Shown: one piece after another, positions 32,729 to 40,356 of the stretch
Layout: each line of letters opens with the position of its first letter
Position numbering within the stretch: position 1 is the first letter of the stretch
Assembly: GCA_023974075.1 (NCBI GenBank)
Contig: CM043800.1
Span: forward strand, 29,305,952-29,369,951
Length of the DNA stretch: 64,000 nt
From: Chaenocephalus aceratus
Lineage: Eukaryota > Chordata > Actinopteri > Perciformes > Channichthyidae
Direction of reading: 5' to 3'
Translations under genes and position numbers: made by a program
Notes under the pieces: model-generated
What the model saw: only the letters and a program-made list of their open reading frames with translations
Database searches by the model: none
Told to the model about the DNA's origin: nothing

Positions 32729-34084
32729 CAGCTGTTCTCTTTAATGCACGATTTAAACGCACTGTTAGGCGGGGACGCACTCGTACACGATTGACCTCCG
32801 GGTCCTCTGTACGCGTTCCCACCCCTGGCTCTGTTACCCCCAACTCTGGCCAGAGTGAAGGAGCAACGCCACACACTTACTCTGATGTTTCCGCCTTAGC
32901 CCGCAACGTACGGGCTGGCGGAGATATATCAGCTGTTGTGCGGGCAGCCATGGCAGCCCCCACCACGCAGGGACAGATTGTCTCAGGCGGGAGGGGCGAT
33001 CCTTCACCCACGCCCAGAGCGCGGGGCACTATGGGCCTGACCCGTGAGTGGTACAATCTGAATACAGTGGGACTCCCTCAGAAGGTGATAAACACTATTC
33101 AGAGTGCGAGAGCTTCCTCCACCAGGTCTCTTTACGACTGTAAGTGGTTTGAGGAGTGGTGCCTTCAAGAAGGGCACATCTCTTTTCAATGTCCTGTCGG
33201 GGTGATTTTTATCATTTCTACAGGACTTGATCGATAAACACAGAGCTTTCTCCACGATCAAGGTGTACCTGGCTGCTATTGCTGCATGCCATGTGGGCTT
33301 TGAGAGTAAGACGGCTAGCCAACATCCTTTGGTTTGCCGTTTTATGAAGGGAGCTCGCAGGCTCCTCCCTGTCTCCAGGTCGCTGGTGCCCTTATGGGAC
33401 CTGGCAGTGGTTTTAAACGGGCTCAAAATGACCCCATTTGAACCCCTGGAAGGAGCTAACATGAAACATCTGTCACTCAAGACAGTGCTGTTAATGGCCC
33501 TGGCATCCGCCAAGCAGGTCAGCGATATCCACGCACTGTCTGTACATCCCTCATGCACTCAGTTCGCCCCAGGGCAAACGAGAGTGTTGTTGAAACCCAA
33601 CCCTGCCTTTACACCAAAGGTGGTTGGTTCGTGTACCCCAATTGACATTGAGGCATTTCCTCCGCCGCTGGTTTCCTCCGGGGAGCAGCAGCAGGATCTG
33701 TTGTGTCCAGTCCGGGCTTTACACACATATATGGACAGATCAAAAGAGCTTCGTCTTAATGACCAACTCTTCGTGTCCTGGGCTAATCCTCACAAGGGTA
33801 AGCCTGTTACTAAGCAACGGCTCTCCCACTGGATCGTGGAGGCAATTGCTTTGGCCTATACGAGTCAGAATCTGCAAGCACCTTCGAGTCTGCGGGCTCA
33901 CTCGACTCGGGGCCTGGCTACATTCTGGGCTTTGTTCAAGGGTGTTTCCATCCAAGACATCTGTGCAGCGGCAAGCTGGTCTTCTCCGCTCACTTTTGTC
34001 CGCTTTTACAGGCTAGACGTCTCCGCTCCTAGCGTGGCCCGAGCAGTGCTGGGCACCTTGTTGAGTCGGGACTCCACCTGTTAA
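32467..34084 (+). pseudogene. DIRS tyrosine recombinase, copy 2, frameshifted and lacking a catalytic Arg
   Basis: Frame one (32467-33237) and frame two (33227-34084) together cover the recombinase. They are separated by one extra T in a T-run near 33208 relative to copy 1. Six bases are also missing after CKW (in frame, two residues lost). The catalytic Arg in SAKRVSDIHAL is Gln here (CAG 33515-33517; copy 1 has CGG). HSTRG, AAASWSS and FYRLD with the Tyr codon 34007-34009 are intact. With both a frameshift and loss of a catalytic residue this copy cannot make an active recombinase. The exact start is uncertain because the 5' part overlaps RNase H. Confidence 0.9.
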
Positions 34085-34143
34085 ATTCTGGTTGATCGGT
34101 GATCTTCAAGATAAGCTCGTCTGGCAATACGGGAGCTACAATA

Positions 34144-34240
34144 TCCCATAGTGAGACATCGAACGGAGTGTTATGAATGAGAACTATAGGTTACTTACGT
34201 AACCCCAGTACTCAGAGTAACATGAAGTGAGATGTCTCAC
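34144..34240. repeat. Internal complementary region of DIRS copy 2
   Basis: It contains GACATCGAACGGAGTGTTAT (complement of the left terminus) joined at GAACTATAGGTTAC to TTACTTACGTAACCCC and AACATGAAGTGAGATGTC (complement of the right terminus). It is almost identical to copy 1 and lies 60 bp after the recombinase stop. Confidence 0.88.
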
Positions 34241-34263
34241 CAGACGGCCCTCCTTGCTATGGT

Positions 34264-34484
34264 GAAGCGAGAAGAGGTGCTTATTTTGAATGACGCATGC
34301 GTTGTGGCGCAGGCTACTTATAGGGGGTGATTTCCCCTGACGCTGACGTCAAGATCACCAGCCAATCAGGATTGGCGTAATGAGATTGATGCTTCTGTTT
34401 GCTCCGCGATGAGGCGCATCCCATAGTGAGACATCTCACTTCATGTTACTCTGTCGACTGGGGTTACGTAAGTAACCTATAGAT
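34264..34484. repeat. DIRS copy 2 right inverted terminal repeat
   Basis: It starts GAAGCGAGAAGAGG and ends AACCTATAGAT. It is the inverted counterpart of the left repeat plus a right-specific extension with the palindromic GGTTACGTAAGTAACC. It retains TGACGTCA, whereas the left repeat has TTACGTCA. Confidence 0.9.
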
Positions 34485-35534
34485 TTGTGGAGTGACTCAG
34501 GTTGGTGTAGACTTTGTGCTTGCAAGTAATGAGCTAACAAAGATGTGGTGTCAAAATTGAAGTTGTCAGTATGTAGATGTAAAATAATATTTGTTTTCTA
34601 ACCTACAGCATAGTCTTAAGAGTAAAGTAACATAAGGTAAGTTTATCACCTCATTGGTTTACATTCTAGATAGGTTAGCATTACTAGCATCGTTGCTAAT
34701 AGCAGTTACACTATGGATTGTAGAAGAGCTTTAGCCATTTTTGCTCAAATATTTACGTATTTCCTCAGATAATAGACTGTGATTTAATAACTATACAAAA
34801 ATACATGTAGTTTTTAATTAGTGAAAATATCTTGCACTGTAAAGAGTGATATATGTTGTTATGAAAACCAATATTTTACAGTGCGGGATATGAATACTAG
34901 GTAATATCGCTGTCATAAAACAGGGGGGAGTGGGAGGTAATGAATATTACACCGTCTGGTCTGTCCAGCCCCCCCCCCCCCTTCTCTCTCTCTCTCCCTC
35001 TCTCTACCTCTCCTTTGCAGCTGTAGCTTCCTCGGGGCAACTGGCTAACCAGATCAGGTGCTAAATTCACTAATTGAATAATTTCACTGGGCTCCACAAT
35101 GGGCCCCTTTGAAAAGCGCCTGCTCTTTGTGTCTGTCCTCGAGTGACTGAAAGTGGTACAGCCTTTTAAATGAAACAGTAATGCAGGGCTTCTGCAGTGA
35201 AGCAATGTAAATTCACTACGATGGTTTTCTCCTTTCTGTTACAGTGTTTTTTAACAGGACCAGCCGCAACGTATCCTGGCCCTCAAGTGTATTGGATATC
35301 AATGAGAATCCTTTCACAGCACAGTGTATTAAAGCTGATCTGTTGAGATTGGATATTTGCCTGTTGTAATCCCTGGATTGATTTAGAGAGTCTGTCATAC
35401 ACTGAAAAGTTGACTTTAATTCAATGTTTTATTTAAACAGATTTCACATAACTGAATTGGGTAAGTTGAAAGCAATCATAATAGTTGAATCTAATATTTT
35501 GTATTTAAATCTAATATTATTGCTTTCAACTAGC
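34485..35534. other. Non-coding stretch with a hairpin and C/CT-rich tract
   Basis: No gene is recognisable. A 65-base imperfect hairpin is at 34827-34891. A C-run followed by a CT-rich tract is at 34968-35015. The rest is AT-rich, with no repeat that I recognise. Confidence 0.5.
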
Positions 35535-35538
35535 TTAA

Positions 35539-36041
35539 AGGTGGGGTAGGTACGTTTCAGAAACCGGCTCGAGTGCACTAAAATTTTAATGTACACAGCC
35601 GAAAAGTATCCGCCCCTTCCTTCAGACTTCCTTACAGAGCACCTCCTCCAACACACATGAACGCGCAATGCACGCCCAATTACGGCACGCCCAGAGCCAT
35701 ATAATATTATATTATATAATAATATAATAATATTATAATATTATAATAGTATATTATATGGCTCTGGGCACGCCCAATGAGGGCACGAGATACATTTGTG
35801 CGTGCACGAGATGGAAGGCTGACAGACAGGGCGGCAATCCAATCCGTTTAGCCGGGCCGGCTAAAATGATTGGTCGTGCTGTTTACAGTAGCCTACTACG
35901 GATTCCACAGATGACATTTTTTTATGGATTTTTTGTCAAAGCACTTAAGATATTCATTGCTATCGGGATGTTAAGAGCATTCCATGGAATATAACAAAAA
36001 GTGTATCTCGAGCCGGTTTCTCAAACTTACCTACCCCACCT
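35539..36041. mobile_element. TTAA-flanked MITE, complete copy 1
   Basis: TTAA at 35535-35538 and 36042-36045 flank ends AGGTGGGGTAGGTA and TTACCTACCCCACCT. Second-layer inverted blocks (AAACCGGCTCGAG and CTCGAGCCGGTTT) lie inside each end. TTAA targeting points to piggyBac- or Kolobok-type mobilisation; I cannot decide which. A 74-bp palindromic insertion (35694-35767) enlarges this copy to 503 bp. Confidence 0.85.
35689..35769. repeat. AT-rich palindromic insertion within the TTAA MITE
   Basis: GCCCAGAGCCATATAATA and TATTATATGGCTCTGGGC are perfect reverse complements around an AT-only core. The 9-bp direct repeat GCACGCCCA lies at 35685-35693 and 35768-35776, as if a foldback element had inserted with a target duplication. 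It has no coding content. Confidence 0.75.
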
Positions 36042-36128
36042 TTAATACAGTTATGTGAAATCTTTTGACATAATACCTTTAATTAAAGTCAATTTCAGAT
36101 TTTTCGATGTACCCTTATTCTTAAAAAA

Positions 36129-36235
36129 AGAAGTTGCTGTGAAGCCCAAAGTAGGCGGAGTCGGCCACTGCCGTCTCCACAGTGACGTCAGCGTCTAACC
36201 ATAGATATATCTCCACAGTGACGTCAGCGTCTAAC
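36129..36235. repeat. Dispersed repeat family D, left half of a split copy
   Basis: It contains GCTGTGAAGCCCAAAGTAGG and CGGAGTCGGCCACTGCCG, as in 11880-11935. The copy is split by the hAT (36236-37921) and the paired Harbinger-like elements and resumes at 39161. Confidence 0.65.
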
Positions 36236-36246
36236 CATAGATATAT
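36175..36246. repeat. 36-bp tandem duplication across the hAT left border
   Basis: Positions 36175-36210 and 36211-36246 are identical (CTCCACAGTGACGTCAGCGT...ATAGATATAT). The unit includes host flank, the 8-bp target duplication CGTCTAAC and the first 11 bases of the hAT, so it formed after the hAT inserted. Confidence 0.9.
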
Positions 36247-37921
36247 ATAAACACTAGATGACTCACCCGCGCTGCTGGCCAATGGAGACCGACGTTGCCA
36301 CTTGGCCGCCATCTTGCTACAGGCAGTGCTCTCATTCATAACATTATGGTTTACTATTTAAATAACCACAGCTTGCTCAATTTTTAAACGGTTTGGTTTT
36401 TTATAAACATCAAAGATGTAGTTATGATACTGCATACTTATAATCATGGACTTTCATATGAAAATAACATTAATCAGATAAAGCAATAGCTATACACACA
36501 CACACAAGGTATTTATATTAAATATTTGCCGGTGTATATATTTCCATTTATTTTATTATATTGTTAATATTTAAAATAAATTATAAATAAATTATAAAAT
36601 TAAAATACATTTATATTTTATATATAAAAATCGGTCTCATGTTACCACACTCTGTAAGCCAAGAGTTGTTAATTTAGCAATGCCTTAGCTTGAAGAACAG
36701 GGACACAACTAATGACAATAGCATGTTGGTATATTATTTAGATATTCACACCTTTATCAGAAGAACCAAACCAACATAAAATGTGCTCACAGACAGGCCA
36801 GTTCTGTCTAATTTATCACAATTATTTTTGACATGAGATCTTCAAATCATCCTAGTTTTGTATTTAGTTTCTAGATTTGTAAACAAATCCAGAACCTTTG
36901 AAATATGTTATTGAAAAAAGACCAAGAATAATATAAACTGTACCATGTGTCCTTTTGTGTCCTTCTGTAGTCCATTTGTGGTTTGTCTTGTCTCACCCCG
37001 GCTGATATATCACAAAATACACTGTTTAAATTGTTCCCTATATTGCCCCTATGCCCCTGTAAGGTGTACTTGGGTGTTATGAAAGGCGGCCCCCCAACAT
37101 AAATGTATTATTATTATTAAGAAGAACAACTTGGTGTGGTGTGGAGGGGATGTAGGAAGCAGGAGCAGGTGGGGAGAGATGGGGCTTCAAGGTTCAAGGT
37201 TATTTATTTTAAATGTGTCTTGGAGATAAGGACCAGCTGCACACAATAAAATACAGTATAACACAAAACCAATAAGACACACGGTGACACATGGCACACC
37301 AACAATCAATCATTGTCCAGCCTCAGCTTTGGTATTCTTTCACAACCATGTTATGGGTTTATTAGACTGAGCAAACATAAACATATGTGGTGATCCCACG
37401 GGTTCTTGTTTGCAGACAGCGGCGATTGGAGCATCCGTAGGCTGCACAAAAGTCCGGCATAGTCAGGTACTTCTGTAAACACAAAGCCAGCAAATTCCTG
37501 TATCATAATGCAAGATGTTTTTAACAAGCCAAACCACTTGGAAGAAATCATGTGTAACTTAAGTTATGTTGAAAAGAAAGAGCAGTTCTGCCTCTCCCAC
37601 TGGTGTAAAGTTGCTGGGTCAACTTTGTAATACTAGGTCTCACTCACAGCCTCTTGTTATTAGCCAGCTAATAAATACAACCACATACACAAAGAAAAGC
37701 TGCAATTTCAACATGTCCAACCATCCTGTATCATAGCCATGTTAATAATGTTTATAATAAACCAAACCGTTTGTAAATCAGTCAAGATTTCAGCGAGTTA
37801 AGAGTATTTTTGTGCAGATCACTCACCGAATCAGAGTAACTGTTGACTGTAGCAAGATGGCGGCCGGTCAGCTACGCTGGAAAATCTCCCATGAGCCATC
37901 TAGTCTTTATATATATCTATG
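36236..37921 (-). mobile_element. hAT element, 1.7-kb family, copy B (uninterrupted)
   Basis: The ends CATAGATATATATAAAC and TTTATATATATCTATG are flanked by the 8-bp duplication CGTCTAAC at 36228-36235 and 37922-37929. The interior is the reverse complement of copy A (2833-3864 plus 10017-10716). The position where copy A has the BED hAT is a single AGAATAAT at 36925-36932, i.e. an empty site. Subterminal CCGCCATCTTGC blocks lie at both ends. There is no transposase frame, so it was mobilised in trans. Confidence 0.9.
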
Positions 37922-37935
37922 CGTCTAACACGTCT

Positions 37936-38573
37936 CACGGTACGTCCACACAGCAGCTTCAGAAGAAACTTCCACCGCTTCCAACGCTTCTCTGCCCATT
38001 GACTTTGAATGGGGATGACGTCACTTTGCCTCGCTTTTCGCCGAACTGCATTGTGGGGGAGCGAAGCGAAGATTTCCAGGATGTCCAGGATCTCCAGGAT
38101 TCAAAAGTTGAGCAATGTTCAACTTTTGAAGCTGAGCTGGAAGCGCCAGCCAATCAAACACGTTTATGCAAATCTGACAGTAGAAGCGCTAGCCAATCAA
38201 ACCGCGTGTAAGCAGGGAGAACCAGACCGCAGTTCATTTCCTCATATTCCAAACGAGAAATTACGGTAGCAAATCACCCGGTTCTTTACGACCAGAACTA
38301 TTAACGGGATACAAACCGGAGGAACCAGGCATGGAGGGAGGTGGCAGAGACAGTGGGTGAAACTGGTAGGTTTTCGCCTGTTTGGGGAGTTTATATATAT
38401 ATATATATTGCTCGCATAAAATCCCCGGGTTTTTTTGCTTTGTATGTCGGGCGCGGGAGATTCATGTGATTGGTTGTTGGTCGCATTGCTCGCAAAAAAT
38501 CCCCAAGCTGTCAGACACGCCCAGCTCCAAGATTTTCAAGATTTTTGAAAAGCTGCTGTGTGGACGTACCGTG
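37936..38573 (+). mobile_element. PIF/Harbinger-like MITE with MADF relic, copy 1
   Basis: The ends CACGGTACGTCCACACAGCA and TGCTGTGTGGACGTACCGTG are perfect inverted repeats. At 38262-38368 the plus strand encodes VANHPVLYDQNY, a stop, then RDTNRRNQAWREVAETV: the MADF pattern with one premature stop. A GTAGGT splice-donor-like site follows the domain, as in copy 2. A short foldback (TTCAAAAGTTGA/TCAACTTTTGAA) is at 38099-38129. The PIF/Harbinger assignment rests on the MADF companion protein typical of that superfamily. I could not confirm a 3-bp target duplication. Confidence 0.6.
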
Positions 38574-39158
38574 ACGGAGCGTCCACACAGCTCCAAGCTT
38601 CAAAAAAAGCTTGGAGCTGGGCGTGTCTGTAGCTTGGGGATTTTATTCAAGCAACACGACCAACAACCAATCACATGAATCTCCCGCCCCCGACATACAA
38701 AGCAAAAAACCCCGGGGATTTTATGGGAGCAATAATATATATAAACTCCCCAAACAGGCGAAAACCTACCAGTTTCACCCACTGTCTCTGCCACCTCCCT
38801 CCATGCCTGGTTCCTCCGGTTTGTATCCCGGTAGGTGAAGAGGGTCTGGTCATACAAAACCGGGTGATTTGCTACAGCGATAATTAGTTTCTCCTCCAAC
38901 TTTTTTTCAAATATAGAAATGAACGGCGGGATATCTCTCCCAGCTTAGACGCGGTTTGATTGGCTACGGCTTGAGCTGTCAGATTTTCCGAAACGGGATT
39001 TGATTGGCTGGCGCTGGCTACTCCGGCGGAGACGGACCGCTATGCTACCCACAATTCAGTTCGGCGAAAAAGCGAGGCAACGTGACGTCACCCCATTCAA
39101 AGTGAATGGGCAGATTGGAGTTGTCGACGCTGTCGACGCTGTAGTGTGGACGGGCCGT
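38574..39158 (-). mobile_element. PIF/Harbinger-like MITE with MADF relic, copy 2 (inverted)
   Basis: It is the reverse-complement relative of 37936-38573, directly abutting it. Shared blocks include CTTTGAATGGGG, CGCCAGCCAATCAAA, AATCTGACAG, GCAAATCACCCGGTT and the GGATACAAACCGGAGGAACC segment. The outer end reads GTGTGGACGGGCCGT. The copies are clearly diverged (many substitutions and small indels), so this is not a recent duplication but two insertions or an old inversion. Confidence 0.6.
38768..38899 (-). CDS. MADF-domain N-terminal exon fragment
   Basis: The minus-strand frame reads EEKLIIAVANHPVLYDQTLF, then TYRDTNRRNQAWREVAETVG. This matches the first helices of a MADF (Myb/SANT-like) DNA-binding domain: an aliphatic first helix, P-LYD, and the R--AW--VA turn. 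A GTAGGT donor-like sequence follows the last codon, so it probably was an exon of the Myb-like second protein of a Harbinger transposon. No continuation exon exists in the 585-bp element. The frame is open in this copy and broken by a stop in the neighbouring one. Confidence 0.6.
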
Positions 39159-39160
39159 AA

Positions 39161-39265
39161 CACCCAAATCCAGGGGCAAAGAGGCGGAGCCGAGGGGGGA
39201 CCCGCTGCCACCGAGCTGGAAGCTCCAGAGCTAGCTGAGGCTAACAAGCTAAGCTAACAATGCTC
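39161..39265. repeat. Dispersed repeat family D, right half of a split copy
   Basis: It contains GGGGCAAAGAGGCGGAGCC and GCTAACAAGCTAAGCTAAC, matching 11970-12050. It continues the copy broken at 36235. Confidence 0.65.
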
Positions 39266-39545
39266 AGCAGTGCTGGCTGATCTGTGATGCTAGCCGGCTA
39301 ACTTACGCCTGTTTCTCCCGGTATGCACACTGTCGGTGCATTTTACGTTGCTTAAGGTAAGCGGACATGAAACTATTCAGCAAAACTATACATAATAATC
39401 AAAGTTATTGAGTTTTTAAGATACAACTTCAGAATCTTAAAATGCCTTCCCATTTGTAAATAATTGTGCTAAATTCAACACTGGAATCAAGCAAAGATTC
39501 ATATTTTTGCATGACATTAGTTATTTATCTTTTGCTGACACTTAA

Positions 39546-39881
39546 AGGTGGGGTAGGTCATTTTGGAGAAACCAGCTCGAGTGCGCTAGAATTTGAAAAT
39601 ACACAGCTGGAACAAATCTGCCACTTCCGCACACACGACCACGCACATGACCAATGAGGGCACGAGATAAGTTTGTGCACAGACGGAAAGCCGGGCCGGC
39701 TAAAATGATTGGTCGTGCTTTTTACAGTAGCCTACTACGGCTTCCACGGATGATATTTTTTTATGGATTTTTTTGTCAAAGCACTTACGATATTCATTGC
39801 TATCGGGATGTTAAGAGCATTCCATGGAATATAACAAAAAGTGTTTCTCGAGCCGGTTTCTCAAACTTACCTACCCCACCT
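39546..39881. mobile_element. TTAA-flanked MITE, complete copy 2
   Basis: TTAA at 39542-39545 and 39882-39885; ends AGGTGGGGTAGGTCATTT and CTTACCTACCCCACCT; 336 bp. Same family as 35539-36041, without the palindromic insertion and with a deletion in the left arm. Confidence 0.88.
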
Positions 39882-39885
39882 TTAA

Positions 39886-40188
39886 AGGTAGGGTATGGTA
39901 ATTCACTTCAGAAACACTTTTTGTTATATTCCATGGAATGCATTTAATAAATAAATGTAATGCTTTGACAATAAATACAAATATTTTATCTGTGGAAGCC
40001 GTGGCACTGTAAAAAGCACGACCAATTATCTGAGCCGGCTCGTGCACAAAGTTATCTCGTGCCCTCATTGGTCATGTGTGCGTTCATGTGTGTTGGAAGT
40101 CTGAAGGAAGGGGCAGATTTTTTTCGGTTGTGTACTTTCAAATTCTAGCACACTCGAGCCTGTTTCTCCATTCTTACCTACCCTACCT
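39886..40188. mobile_element. TTAA-flanked MITE, complete copy 3 (inverted, abutting copy 2)
   Basis: The left TTAA is the same 39882-39885 that closes copy 2. The right TTAA is 40189-40192. The ends read AGGTAGGGTATGG and CCTACCCTACCT. The internal blocks run opposite to copy 2 (GAATATAACAAAAAG near the right of copy 2, its complement near the left of copy 3), so the pair is head-to-head. Confidence 0.88.
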
Positions 40189-40310
40189 TTAATCATATAC
40201 ATTTAAGCCAAGCTAAGATACATGTGATGGTAGCTAGTTAGTGCTCGTACCTGTGATGCCTCCTCCAAACAGCATTGTAACCAGACTCTATCATTAAAAC
40301 TATAAGTACC

Positions 40311-40356
40311 AAAAAGTACCAGCCACTTGACTCAAGTCAAGTGGCTGGTACTTTTT
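40311..40356. repeat. Perfect hairpin, 21-bp stem and 4-base loop
   Basis: The left arm 40311-40331 and right arm 40336-40356 are exact reverse complements (core GTACCAGCCACTTGAC), with loop TCAA. Flanking bases do not pair. It does not match any other repeat that I noticed in the window. Confidence 0.9.

Larger units (their letters stand above)
29193..34484 (+). mobile_element. DIRS-type retrotransposon, copy 2
   Basis: Same architecture as copy 1: inverted terminal repeats at 29193-29381 and 34264-34484, gag, minisatellite, collapsed RT/RNase H, tyrosine recombinase and internal complementary region. The left boundary has GTT (29193-29195). The right boundary has GAT (34482-34484), presumably one substitution from GTT. 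There is no target duplication. The flanking DNA is single-copy-looking on both sides, unlike copy 1. gag is open, but the recombinase has a frameshift and a changed catalytic residue. Confidence 0.92.
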
